A stretch of 64,000 nt of DNA. It comes from Trachythela sp. YZ-2020. Taxonomy: Eukaryota > Cnidaria > Anthozoa > Malacalcyonacea > Clavulariidae. The stretch is taken from assembly GCA_016169945.1 (NCBI GenBank), contig JADLSH010000377.1, positions 1,364,001-1,428,000 on the forward strand, given 5' to 3'. Of the stretch, positions 32,328-44,157 are shown piece after piece (positions within the stretch are counted from its first letter, which is position 1; every line of letters begins with the position of its first letter). The notes under the pieces are model-generated. The model searched no databases. It was not told the DNA's origin and saw only the letters and a list, made by a program, of their open reading frames with translations. Position numbers and translations under genes: made by a program.

Positions 32328-33270
32328 GTGAATGCAGATAATTGGCCACTATCGTTGAAACTTAAAGCAGGGATTCAACTAAGGAACACTGGCTTAATTA
32401 CTATGTATTTGGTGATGTTTTCCGGTGATGTATGTACAAATCCAGGCCCTACTAGTGCTGATGCTTTCCATAGTGTGATGGATTTGCGTTTCATGTCTGA
32501 TGACGAGTCTGCCATTGACAGCCATGGTTGTTCGATAGAAGACGCTAATTATTTAAGTGATCCGGTATGAGAATTTGAAATATCTAAGGACTATTACTGT
32601 GATTCTTACCCGTTCTTTGATTTGCAATTGCGTTTCGGCGAACGTGGTTTACGATTTGGTCATCGGGACGTCAATAGGCTTACAGCATGTAAGTTCGATA
32701 AAATTTAACTGTTCTTTGTTGGTAAGGCTGAGCGTCCCCAAATTGATAGTTCTTTCTGAATGAAACATTCTGGAAGCCGAATATGCCCGACTCACTCTAC
32801 ACTGCACCTGGAGTTACTGTTTACCGTCGTGATCGAAATGGCAAGCCACTTGGAGGTGGAGTAATGGGTTTTTATAAATGATTTATTGAAATATAAACGA
32901 AGGACAGATCTCGAGGTTTGTAAATCTTGAGGTTCTCTGTTTAAAAGGTTTGTCCTTTCAGATCAAACCGGTGGATGTATTTTGTTGCATGGGATTTATC
33001 GATTCCCATCTTACTCAGCTGAGAAAGACATTGAATTAGAAAAGTGCTTGGAATCGATCTATTTACTAAACAAGGAAACAATTTTGCTGAGAGATTTAAA
33101 CATTAATTTTTTTGGCAAACCCCTATTTAATAAACACCATTTAGTCAGAGGGTTTACGAGTATGAATTTTCATCAATTTTCAAGCAAGAATGCAGAGTGT
33201 TCCAATGCAAATTTTTACCGGGAAGAAAGTATGTCAGTATATTTTGCGTTTCCTACTTCAAAGTAAACGA
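32328..33270 (+). pseudogene. Non-LTR retrotransposon ORF2 N-terminus with 2A-like motif and endonuclease pieces
   Basis: The frame at 32,328-32,570 contains SGDVCTNPGP (32,421-32,450), the D-x-x-x-N-P-G-P core of 2A-like ribosome-skipping peptides known from non-LTR elements of several invertebrates. Here Cys replaces the usual Glu. Downstream pieces in other frames match the apurinic-like endonuclease domain: LNETFWKPNMPDS and VTVYRRDRNGKPLGGGV near 32,755-32,870, and ILLRDLNINFF near 33,081 (GDLN in active enzymes). Frame breaks and loss of the RT region make it inactive. Confidence 0.65.
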
Positions 33271-34139
33271 CTTGATTGTTCCTAATATAGTATTTGGATA
33301 GATTTTCACTATATAGGATTTTCAGGACACAGTTGGTACTCCAAGTCGACAAAACGACAAGTCGACAATGCGACGTCGTGCACGATGGCTGACGATGCTA
33401 CATCCGTGAACAAGAATATCGACTTCGCACAACATCTCTGACGGGGAAAGACTGGCACATTGCTCTAAACTCTAACCACAAACCGTCTATGCTGCCTGTA
33501 GGCTGAAATCTATTCAGATTGGCGGGTACAACCGAGGAGCAAGACTGTCATATGACAAAGTCTAATAGATCTCGCCAAGCGTCAAAATATAAAGATCGAA
33601 AAACTGACTCAGTTGCAGTCCTGAACATGAGATCTTTGGGTATCGCCATTTTACCTTATTTAAACGCCGCCTGGCATTTTATGATAGTGCCAGTGGAGGT
33701 AGCGACAGAACGGTCAACATTGTGCGAAAACATTTAAAATGTCTCTTCGTATTGGTGAAATATGAGATCAAGCCGCAGACTAACTTAATCTTAGTCGCCA
33801 CACGGTACTTATAAAGGGATAAACACATTCAATTTGAGAGAAAAAGGTTAATAATGGCATTATATTACTTAATGTTACCCATACAACATTCAAATATGTT
33901 TCATTATAATTACTTATCAGTTTCTCACAGATGATATTTCCTGTAACTTGTCTTCACTTTTTGTGAAATGATTACTATTATTTCTCACGACACTGGTGAT
34001 TACAAGGATTTAAAATCTCACGTGATTACTTAGTGATGTACTCCAATGAAGAAATAGAATTTAAAAATTAAACGAGACTTACATGTGAGTTGAAGTTTGA
34101 TTGTAATTCTATGAGTTATTGGACAATGAAAATAAGGAG
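33271..34139. other. Decayed continuation, nothing assignable
   Basis: A 72-codon frame at 33,519-33,737 has no recognised motif. It may be further decayed retroelement sequence. Confidence 0.35.
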
Positions 34140-34390
34140 TTACCCACTCTCATTTTATGGAACTACTAGAAATACATACATGGAGAATCCCCTCGCCCGA
34201 CATTCAAACCTAATAATTTACTCCCCAAAAGTTATGGTAACATGAAGTACTGAGTCGATCACTATAACCATGGTAACACGCAACACTGTATTTCTTATAT
34301 TTCTTGTACAAAATGATAAAATAGTGATAGGATTTATAGTTTTAACCTTAAAATTATCAATTACCCAACTATTTAGCTTTTAGGTGACAG
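34140..34390 (+). repeat. Partial copy of the 5' part of DR1
   Basis: Matches 14,395-14,600 over CTAGAAATACATACATGGAG, CATGAAGTACTGA and CCATGGTAACACGCAACACT. It ends before the region shared with 41,440. Confidence 0.6.
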
Positions 34391-37060
34391 CCCTATCAAA
34401 TATCGTTCACTGGTGATCGATGACGTATTTTGCCTGTAATGGTAACACAATTGTCTGCATGGTTTACAAAACATTATAAAAATGATCTTTATATATATGC
34501 TCTCATTGGCTAGTTCGTATTTAAACTTGAATTTGATTGGTTAGTGTACATGCTTTAGCTTTTGCCTTGCTGTTCTCCTACTGTTTCTACAATGGCGTCG
34601 AGTAGCAAGCGTGAGAGAATGACTTATTCCGTTATGTAGTATACAAGCATTCAAAATGATGGCAGTGACTTTGATAGTAATGCTAGCGGAATGTCAAGTA
34701 ATGAAGAGTTCGATCTGGACGAAGAATTGCTTAGAGAAGCCGATTTGTGTGAGGAGACAAGGTAAGCCAACATGTAAACAATCACGTATTGAATTAGAAC
34801 AGGTCAACAACCTACTTTTTACCCAGTTTTTCGCGATAAATAGCGAAGGTTTTTTTATTAGAATGAGTGTATTGACCTTCTTTATCACTAAAAATATTTT
34901 ACTAAGATAAAAAGGCATTGAAATTAATCTCTATTTCATAGTTCTTTCACGAGATGTTGAATGTCATGACAAGTAGAAAATTTCGCGGGTTTGTGCGGCT
35001 TTGCGCGGCTTTATCTCAAATGTCATGCTGTTAGACGAATAATGTAAAACATTCTGGGGGTATTGTCGATTTCATTATCGCAAACACTGTTTCATGATGT
35101 CTTGAAATTGTAACTATATGCAACTTTTGTCTGTTTGCTAATGATCTTATATGTGTTTGTTATTATATATGCATTATTGAGTTCATTTACTCAGCACCTT
35201 TACTCGACACTTCAGAACTTCTCAGTGTACAAGCCTATTTCAATAAGCTGAGTCTGTTTTCATATTTTATGTTCTATATTAGTAGAGCAGAAGATCCAAA
35301 TATTGGGTCTGAACCACAAAGTAGTCCTGGGAGAAGTGAGGATGACGATTATAGTGAAGAAACACTGCAAGGAAAAGGAGGCAGAGGGCAAAGTACCAGA
35401 CGAGGTTGAGGTACCAACCAACGAAGGGGGGAAAGTGGCAGACGAGATAGAGGCCAAAGAAACAGACAAACGCGTGGTAAAACCCTTAAGGTACTCAAAG
35501 AAGAAGAAGACAGAGTCAGGATGAAAGAGTGAGCCCAAGCTATAGCAACAATACGCCTGATACTGGAAACCAGTTTCCAGATTTTTCCCCTTACCGTCAA
35601 CCCGGGCTACATCTGAATGTCCTGTGCTGAGAACAACAATGATTACTGCAATTGAGTTATTCAAACTATTTTTTTCTGTAGAGCTCATAAAAGACATATG
35701 CATGCACACAAATGCCTATGCTTGGAATGTGATTGCCAAAAAGCCACATTATGCCAAAAGGGATGGATCATGGCAAGAAACTTGCCCCGAAGAAAGAGAG
35801 GGCATGATTGTCCAGAACATTTATTTTGATTTAGTAAAAGTCAATACTACCCATCGATACTGGAGGATCAAAACATTATGAAAAATTATGTCTAGAGAAA
35901 AATTATGTCTAGAGACCGTTTCAAAGCATTGATGGCTGTACTACACATTGTCGATCCTAATACGAGAATCCCCAAGACAAAGTGTCAGGTTTTCGTGCGG
36001 CATTAAAAAAATGTAAACCTCTTTGCCACCCATTTCAGAAAGTTGCAATTGACGAGAGAATAGTCAAGTCCAAATATAGATCTGGTATAAGACAATACAT
36101 CAAAAATAAGCCAGTAAAATGGGAAATAAAACTCTTGGTTTTAGCTGACAGTACAAATTCTTATACTTGTGACTTTGACGTGTATATTGTAAAGGTACTG
36201 GGCGGGTAGTTAGTGAGAGTGGCTTGTGCTATGATGTTGTCACGAAACTCATGAGACCATTGCTTGACCAAGGTTATCAACTTTTTATTGATAATTTTTA
36301 CACTTCCCCAATTTTGGTCAAGCAATTGATCGAGCGTAACATACCAATAACAATAACAATTATAGAAAAACGCGAAGAATTTCCCGCTATCAATGAAGGG
36401 AGCGAAAGCTTTGGCAAAGGAAATTAAAGAAAGAGATGCAATGCGTTGGGCTATGGATGGAAAATCCTTAGCCTTGCAGTGGAAGGACAATAAAGTGGTT
36501 ACTATTCTAACAACGATAGATAAGGCCAATGACGCTGTGACAGGCTCTCGAAAGTGCAAAGACCAGGATGGCAAGTGGATGACCAATGATCTGAAGCAAC
36601 CCAAGGCAATTGAAAGGTACAATAAATACATGAATGGTGTGGATCGTTCTGACCAAGCACTGGCCAAGAACAATGTTTTGAGTAAATGCATGAGATAGTG
36701 GAAGATATTATTCTTCCACATGATTGATGTCGCAATCGTAAATGGCCATATATTACTCCAGCTTCACAGAGCATCCAAACTCGATGTCCAGGAATTACAA
36801 AGGCCAAAGAAATACTCCATTCTAGAGTTCAGGGAAGAGGTAGTTAATTATGGGGAACCTCCCACATATGAATGGGCACGCAAAGACAAGCCACCAACTG
36901 AACATAACCTTTTCTCAGCCAATCTTTTCTAATTCTCGGAACAACTGCAAAGTTTGCAATGGCAGTGAAAAATAAGAAAGAAAACTGTCATAATATTGTA
37001 TTTATTGTTTATAGAATTGTTCCATGCATCCACCCCCTTTCAACTTCCATGTATGGACAC

Positions 37061-37233
37061 GGGATGGTCCGGTATTTTAAATATGTATATTAGGTAAAAA
37101 GCATGCTCGAGCGAACAGTCGAGGGATAGTGAAAAATGCCAGAAATATGAACACTATAAAGAGCTATATCTTTCAGGTAATAAAAACATAAAACAACAAC
37201 GATCTTGTCTAGTTCATAATGCATACTATTGCA
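37061..37233 (+). repeat. 5' LTR of the gypsy element
   Basis: About 173 bp matching 40,665-40,835 over ATATGTATATTA, AAAAGCATGCTCGAGCGAAC, ATATGAACACTATAAAG and GATCTTGTCTAGTT. The exact start is uncertain by a few bases. Confidence 0.8.
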
Positions 37234-37250
37234 TGGTGTCAGGAGTGGGA
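37234..37250 (+). promoter_or_regulatory. Primer binding site, tRNA-Leu-like
   Basis: TGGTGTCAGGAGTGGGA directly follows the 5' LTR. It begins TGG, the complement of a tRNA CCA end, and resembles tRNA-Leu-type sites of gypsy elements. The tRNA match is from memory. Confidence 0.6.
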
Positions 37251-37395
37251 TTTGTCCAATACCAAAAGTTCGTGAAGCAAACAAGTTAGCGAGTTTAATA
37301 TTCGAAGACTCGAAGCTTGTTTACCGGATTCAACAACGGCTCAACAACATGCCGGATAGATTTAAACCTCGAGATATGGATATGCAAGAGCGTGC

Positions 37396-40300
37396 ATGAA
37401 GAAGCGTCTCCAGAAAGTACGTTCAATAGTATATGGTCCGGAATACCAGTACCAGGACATCTACCTAGAAGACGATGATCATACCGAGGGGCCCTACAAT
37501 GTTCTTGACCACAATAAAGAAGGAACAAGTGCCATTGAGCCAATCAATATATTTCTGGGGACGATCACCTCGAGACAGAATACCGTACTTCGCGAGGACC
37601 TACTGCATGATTTCAACACTCACCCAGAGAAGATATATGTCAACGACCTCTATGACCTAAAATTGAAAGTAGACACAGGCGCAGACGCTTGTGTAATCAC
37701 CACAACAGATCTACAGAATTTTCCGTTCCCAATCAATATTTTACCATGCAGCAATATATTGAAAGGCTATAGAGGCTCAGAGATAGAGAACATTGGTTCA
37801 GCCGTGTTACAAGTCTCCTTCTAGGGCAAGTCAAAACCATAAACCAACATCGTTGAAGCTCCAGGAAGCCCGTCTGTGCTAGGATGTCGACAGTGCCAGG
37901 AGCTAGGAGTAATCACAGCAAACGTTCATGAATTCAGAGCCACTCCCTCGAGCCAGAACTCTTCTTCGATGAACATTTCCACCACACAAGATTTCACACA
38001 AAAGTGCAAGTTCCATGGGTCTACCGTCTTAAAGGAATACCAGGATTGTTTCGACAAATTAGGACGCTTTCCAGGAGATAAATACCACATTCAAATGGCT
38101 GACAACCCAGTCCCAGTTATTCATTCTCCAAGCACCGTCCCTATACACATACTGTGCCTGTATAAAGCTGAGCCCGACAGGATGATTGCAGATGACGTCA
38201 TTACCGAAGTGAAAGAACCGAACGACTGGGTGGATTCAATTGTGTGCAACATCAAGGAAACCCAAGAAGAAAAAAAGAAAGTGAGACTTTTCCTCGACCC
38301 GAACGATTTAAACAAGAACATTCGACGCGAACATTATTGCACCAGGAACATTGTTGAGCTCTTACCATTGCTTCATGGCAAGAATTTCTTCTCGGTCGTA
38401 GACACAAAGAAAGGATATTGGCATGTGGAACTTGATGATGATTCCAGTTTCTACGTACTTTTAATACCCTTTTTGGGAGATATAGATTCAAGAGGTTACC
38501 ATTCGGGGTAATTCTCTATCAAGATATCTTCCAACGCAACCTGGATGAAGTTTACAAGGGCATTCCAAACGCAATGGGAATAGCCGACGACATCGTGGTG
38601 TGTGGAAGTACAGAACAAGAACACGACAACGCCTTTCTTGAGATGCTCAAAGCCACCCGTACACACAACGTCAGTTCGAACTCTGAGAAATTACAGTTCA
38701 AACAGTCGGAAGTTGATTTATTTGGTCATACCTTAACAGAAAAAGGAATGCAACCGGCAGAAGACAAACTGGAAACAATCCGCAATATGAAGACCCCGTC
38801 AAACGACAAAGAGCTTCAGATAATTCTTGGAATGGTGACGTATCTCAACCGCTATTCCTTCAACTTAGCCAGTTTGACAGCGCCATTGAGAGAGCTGACA
38901 AAGCAGCATGCCCGTTTCAAATGGGAACCCTGCCACCAACAAGCACTGGACAAGATCAAAGAAGAACTTTGCTCTGCGAAGATCCTCTCTTATTGCGACC
39001 CTCGCAGTTTTTGCAATGTGATGCAAGTCAACTCTTTGCAATGTGATGCAAGTCAAACAGGAAGCGGAGGCTGGATCAGGCAGGTAGACCGTCAAGGGAA
39101 TGAGAACATCGTTGCTATGGCGTCTAGGTCCCTCGCTACTACTGAATCAAGATATTCGAATATTAAACGTGAATGCCTGGCTGTCATGTATGGCTTAGAG
39201 AAGTTTGAATATTACCTGTTTGGACGAGAAGTAATGGTAGAAACCGACCACTCCCCTTTGGAGCAGATATTTACGAAAAGTCTCGCCGAAGCGCCATCTC
39301 GACTCCAGAGGATGTTACTTAGATGTTTACGATTCAACGTCCAAGTGAAGTACAAGCCAGGGAATCCATTCCAGTAGCAGATGCCCTATCACGAGTGTGT
39401 TTGGAAAAGAATGTGCACAGTGTCGAAAACCTCCTCTAGAACGCAGTATCCATTCCATTTCCAGCCCAGTCGATCTGACAGCAGTAAAGCAAGCCACCTC
39501 TGAGGACTCCACCATGAATCTACTGAAAGATGTAATATTCAATGGATGGCCCCCACTCAGAAAGCAGTGCCCCCAAGAATTGTCGGAATTTTGGAACTTC
39601 AGATGTGATCGTGTTTTAGAAGATGGCCTTGTCCTTAATTAAAGGCAGCAGAATTGTCATTCCAAGATCAATGAGGAATCAAGTCCTGGAAGCAGTTCAT
39701 GTATGACACCAAGGCGAAACAAAATGCATCCTCCGTACCAAAGAATCAGTAATCTGGCCAGGAATTTCCAACGACATGAGACAATTGGTCAAAGACTGCC
39801 GACCGTGTAACCACCACCAACCCAGCCAGCCCAAATTGTCCATCATGCAGCAAGACCTCCCTACGCAATCATGGGGAAAACGTGGAACCGACATATGCAT
39901 ATATGATTGTTGACTACTATTCCAGATTTCCTGTGATCAGACTTCTGAGTGACATGACTGCCAATACGATATGCAACCATTTTACAAGTGTCCTAGCTGA
40001 ATATGGTTTGTCAGCAAACGAATTATTGTTTGGGCGAAAACCTCAGACGATACTCCCAAGTACCAAAAGTTTCTTGAAATCCAAGCACCGTCAAGACGAA
40101 GCCCGCCAAGAGGCAAATCAGCTGCGCCAAATGAAGCAAGCTGAATTTAACAACAAGAAGACTGGCAATGACAGGAGAATTCTAAAGAACCAGGAACCAG
40201 TGTCTGTGAGAGATACCTTGAGAAACATGTGAAGACCAGCTGCTGTATTGAGTAGTCCTGCCCAGCACGACGTCCTAGAACCTATTTGGAGGACATCTAA

Positions 40301-40617
40301 GGCAAAGTTTTTAACACTTGAAGGCAAGAAGTGAGAATGTTACTATCCCTACTCAGGTTGAAAGCTATTCATTTCCACTACCCAGTCCGTCAGGTGACCC
40401 AATTCCGAACATCAGCAATATACATCATCCACCTTCATCTGCGGTGACTTCAAATGGTTCCGACGTGGAACAGCCAGTACCGCCTTCGCTGAGATCAGAG
40501 GAATGTCCAAAATCACCTCCAAAATCACCCATACCATATCAACGTCCCAACCCCCCTATTGTTGTTGTTGAAGAAGGAAAAGCCTCGCACCAGCCAAAAG
40601 TTCAGACAACCAGCTGA
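37396..40617 (+). pseudogene. Gypsy pol remnant (PR-RT-RNase H-IN)
   Basis: Protease: LKVDTGADACVIT at about 37,663 (catalytic Asp present), ending at in-frame stops at 37,822 and 37,846. RT: LKEYQDCFDKLGRFPG, VRLFLDPNDLNKNIRREHY, then a frameshift near 38,465, and GIADDIVV, the YxDD-type catalytic box with Ile-Ala-Asp-Asp, at about 38,578. RNase H: LQCDASQTGSGGW and YSNIKRECLAVMYGLEKFEYY. Integrase: TKC...WPGI...CRPC zinc-binding part near 39,720-39,815 and DYYSRFPVIRLLSDM at 39,908. After EYG (about 40,014) the frame jumps to LSANELLFGRKP, so the central catalytic part is deleted. A 25-bp tandem duplication lies at 39,011-39,060. Confidence 0.85.
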
Positions 40618-40664
40618 GCAGGACGAGTTACACAAATTCAAGCTAAGTTTAGAAGTTAATTACA

Positions 40665-40835
40665 TGGGATGGGCCGGTATTTAAATATGTATATTAAGTA
40701 AAAAGCATGCTCGAGCGAACAGTCGAGGTATAGTGAAAAATATCAGAAATATGAACACTATAAAGAACTATATCTTTCACCTATTAAAAGCTTAAAACAA
40801 CGACGATCTTGTCTAGTTTATAATGCGTACTATTA
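40665..40835 (+). repeat. 3' LTR of the gypsy element
   Basis: About 171 bp, a diverged partner of the 5' LTR. It has several substitutions and small indels relative to it, so the insertion is not recent. Confidence 0.8.
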
Positions 40836-40949
40836 CCAAAAGTTTTTTCATATTGCAGTGCTCCACAATGTGGTGTGTATCTTCACTGCACTGGCCAGAA
40901 TAATTGTTTTCAGAAATGGCATGAAAAAAACTACAGATATCGAAAATGA

Positions 40950-41176
40950 TGCATTTGCATTTCAAAACTAACAATCATATTTTATCCATTTTTATGTGTT
41001 AGATGTTTAGATTATATGTACAGAACAATTAGATTAGTAAAATAATTGCGGTGTTTTAGTCCGTGTAAATAAGAAAAAAATTAGGAAAGATATATATGCA
41101 TAAAATGGGGGAAAAGTTGTACCAAGTTTCGTTCGATATTCAGCTCAATTTTCAGCTGTTATTATAGCTTATATGA
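40950..41176. other. Flank between the piggyBac remnant and the tandem duplication
   Basis: AT-rich, presumably the 3' UTR or end of the piggyBac element. No TIR or TTAA boundary could be fixed. Confidence 0.4.
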
Positions 41177-41439
41177 TTTGCTCAAACGTTTCTTTGAATA
41201 CTTTGGTGATATCGTTTATTGTTTCCATTGAAACGCATCTTAATAATTTTTTTCACTTCCGGTTGTCATATAAACCAAGTAAATTTGACAATTATCCAAT
41301 GCGAAAGTACTCCTCCTAGACTTTCAAATGGTATATGGTTGTTATCTATTTTACTTAATTTACATAGTGCTAAAAATATTTGTTGAAAACACATACAAAA
41401 ACAAGATATTTGACGCTGTCACCTGAGAGACGTCTCATA

Positions 41440-42082
41440 AAACGTTTCGAAATTGATCAGTATTTTTATACTTCGCACTTGTTTTTGAAATAAAGTTTTT
41501 GAGATTTAATATGCTGTTTCTTAGTCTATGACGTATTTGAATTAATGCTAAAATACTTTTAAAGATTAATCAATGTTGTATTGACACACACAGGATGACC
41601 TACACATTTTCAAATCCACAAACTATATACATGCCAAAACGGAAAAAGCAGGTATGCAAAATAGACACTGGCCAGTTTAAACGCTTTAAAACTCGAAAAT
41701 ATTGTTATGTTTCATTTTTTTGACGTTTTTTTCCTCCTTTAACAAACGAAAGTCCTCTAAAAAAGTTTAATTTATCTTGTTTTGGAGACTTATTTGTCTG
41801 TATTTATGTCCCGCCGACTCCCGAGTACAAAACTATTTTTGAAAAAGTTTCCAAAATGACAGCTAAGTTTCTGACGTGTACATTAAAAAACAAATTATTT
41901 GTCTTCGCCAATCAAGAGGTTGCTAAATACCAGTTTTCCCTCGGCCTGAACTCGCGCTAGCGCATAACGTAGAAAACCAGCCAAAATTCAACGTTGAACG
42001 TCCATGACATGCGGATGACTTTGCATTCCGCTATGTTGTCACATACCCGGGTGTAAATATCCCAGCGGAATTCGGGGATAAT
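41440..42082 (+). repeat. Dispersed repeat DR1, copy in duplication copy 1
   Basis: Matches 14,620-15,227 with an extra 60-bp segment (about 41,860-41,920). It ends GGTGTAAATATCCCAGCGG and AATTCGGGGATAA and lacks the GC-rich hairpin. Confidence 0.75.
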
Positions 42083-42087
42083 TTATA

Positions 42088-42185
42088 CACATTATTGTCT
42101 CATTATTTGTCTCACGCCCCCCGTGGAAATCAGCTTCGGTTGACGGGGCCAGCGTGGTTAACTAAAGTTTCTATCTAACCCTCCC
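42088..42185 (+). mobile_element. 3' tail of a non-LTR retrotransposon
   Basis: AAATCAGCTTCGGTTGACGG, then GGCCAGCGTGG and ACTAAAGTTTCTATCTAACC. The ending matches the tail of the element at 21,956-22,739 (TAAAGTTTCTATCTA). No RT remains. Confidence 0.55.
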
Positions 42186-43408
42186 AATGTTTTATTTACT
42201 TGTAATTACTCGTTGCTTTTAATATTGAACATTCGATCTGCGTTTAATTTTTAAATTTTACATGCCAAGTCGACAATCTTTGCAAGAAATTAGAGACCTT
42301 AAGATGTAGGACGGCAACGCGAGCGACCACGGCCAAATATAACATATAGGTATAACCTTGTGCTACCTACGATTTGTGATATCTAATCTTTATTCTATTA
42401 CGTTACCAGTAACAAAAAGAATGGCTCTAAAACCCGACGTCCCAATGACGAAAGCGAGGCTGTATAGCCAATGAAAAATACTTTCCGGAAGGATGTGATA
42501 GTTTTCGTGTATATATGATGGGAGGGATGCGATCGTGTTTTGGCATTTTTTAGATATATTGTAAATCCGAATATATAGAACGAGACGTTTTATACCTGGC
42601 TACGTCTAAAATGCATCTCCATTTTCGTTCGTGTATTCCATCTACAAATACCTATAATATTGCAGGGCCGTGGGAAGATTTTTCGGATTGGGGGGCCTGG
42701 AATTCACCAAAAATTTACCGTCGAAGCAGGGCGAAAAAGCGATGTTAAAGGTACTAAAGCTCAGCGAGCGCACAACGTTACTAATCCATCGCGCAACTTG
42801 CTATTGAAGCCTCGGAATTGTATTTTTGTTAAGTTTCTAAAACCTAAGAATTCAAGGTTTTTAAAGCACTTTTTAACTTTTTAAGACATCATGTGCTTCG
42901 TATACTATTACAAGAGTCAGTGAATTAGTTTTGTTCCTTTTGATATATATATACGGTGAGAAAGTAACGAAAAAATAATACTGATGAGTTGATTGTAGTT
43001 AGAGAGAGTGTAAAAAGAGGTACAATCCAGGCAAATTACTGCCAGTGGCCTTGTGTCTGTGGTTGCCTGAAATAAAAAAATTAACCGAGCAAGTTACATT
43101 CAAATTCTACGTTTTAACTGACGACATTCAATTTACCAACACTGTTTTAAAAATTTGGCCGGGTTGTAACACTCCTTACACTCACCACTCGGTACGCCAC
43201 TGTCTAATAGTCTTTGGAAGTTTGGCTAAGGACTTATTAAATCTGTTTTCCAAGAGTTACTGAAGTGTTTCTGTTCAGTAATTGTACATGAAACGATTAA
43301 CTGAAATCAATTACAAATTTAGTTCACAAATTATTGGAGGTGGGATTGCCGCCTTCCCAGCCCCCCCCCCCCGGTTGCTACGGCTCTGTATTGTACCAAT
43401 CGAACGAG

Positions 43409-43530
43409 ATGGCGAGAACAATCTTTGATACTTTAATATGCAAATCAGTACCTGAATTTCTACCGTCATTATTTCTCTTTCTTTCCTCCTCGTTCTTTGT
43501 CTATACGAAATTGATTCCAAAAATACTGAA
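43409..43530 (+). other. Candidate first coding exon, copy 1
   Basis: ATG, then 40 codons (MARTIFDTLICKSVPEFLPS, then a hydrophobic LFLFLSSSFFVYTKLIPKIL segment like a signal anchor) run to a good donor, GAA/GTAAGTGAAA. The exon is kept unchanged in copy 2 (52,985-53,106). No family recognised and no matching downstream exon proven, so a chance ORF remains possible. Confidence 0.3.
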
Positions 43531-44146
43531 GTAAGTGAAAGGTATATATAATATCATCAGCTATACGCATGCATATTTGACAAGGAATGTACATTGTAAT
43601 GAACGTTTAACATTATACTACCTCACTGCTGGTAGATTGGAAATATCTATTGCTTGCGTCAGTGCATACATATGCGAGGAGTAATATGTAGGTACGTTTT
43701 GAGGGGTTAGGGGGATGGGCATAAAATGAGGGCGCGAGTAAAAGAGTGAGACACGTCATCATTAACATGAAATGACTAAGCGCAAAATCATTAGTATATG
43801 AGGCTGAGCATCATCATTAGCATAAGAAGGGACACTTCAATTATACAACTTAGTCCTACTCCTTTGAGACTTCTCAACCTTCATTAATATATAATGACGT
43901 CACGGAACAAAATCAGGAAAGTTTGAGCGAATAAACAATAATTTTGCTGAGTTCTATATATTTTGTGGTAACTTCACACAAAAACAAGCAGAAATATGGC
44001 TTTGTTGGGACAATGTAAGCATGATAAAATTTTCAATTTATAAATTCCTTATTAGTATTAAATACATTCTTGTATCTAGTGAGCTGTTATTGCCTAATGC
44101 GAAGTAATAACAAGCGGCTTTCTGAGACGAGCAATATAACGAATGC
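43531..44146. other. Non-coding stretch of copy 1
   Basis: Contains short repeats of CATCATTAGCATAA / GACACGTCATCATTAACAT. Copy 2 has about 100 bp more here. Confidence 0.45.
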
Positions 44147-44157
44147 GACGCTTAGCC

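Larger units (their letters stand above)
37061..40835 (+). mobile_element. Ty3/gypsy LTR retrotransposon, gag-less and decayed
   Basis: Two related long terminal repeats flank a pol remnant on the plus strand. The internal region (about 3.4 kb) is shorter than the usual 4-5 kb because gag is missing and integrase is deleted internally. The domain order protease, reverse transcriptase, RNase H, integrase is that of the gypsy group. The element sits between the two halves of the piggyBac Cys-rich domain, so it inserted after the piggyBac. No clear target duplication was seen. Confidence 0.85.
34592..40949 (+). pseudogene. PiggyBac (PGBD4-like) transposase pseudogene, split by an LTR element
   Basis: Exon 1 (34,592-34,761; an in-frame stop at codon 16) is acidic and ends at a GTAAGC donor. 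The body (35,280-36,975) runs over several frames: Arg/Gly-rich linker, FSPYRQPGLHLN, ELFKLFFSVELIKDI, VAIDERIVKSKY, ADSTNSYTCDFDVY, LFIDNFYTSPILV and NKYMNGVDRSDQ. The three Asp of the piggyBac DDD triad are visible in IDER, FIDNFYTS and GVDRSDQ. The C-terminal Cys-rich domain begins CKVC at 36,946 and resumes as CSAPQCGVYLHC...CFQKWH at 40,851-40,949. Piggybac transposases cut and paste at TTAA. Stops and frameshifts make this copy dead. TIRs were not found. Confidence 0.85.

Noticed and set aside
35260..35709. 149-codon minus-strand frame
   Set aside because: Antisense to the Arg/Gly-rich and FSPYRQPG part of the piggyBac remnant.
36161..36721. 186-codon minus-strand open frame
   Set aside because: It lies antisense to the piggyBac transposase body, whose plus-strand frames carry recognisable motifs; a shadow frame.
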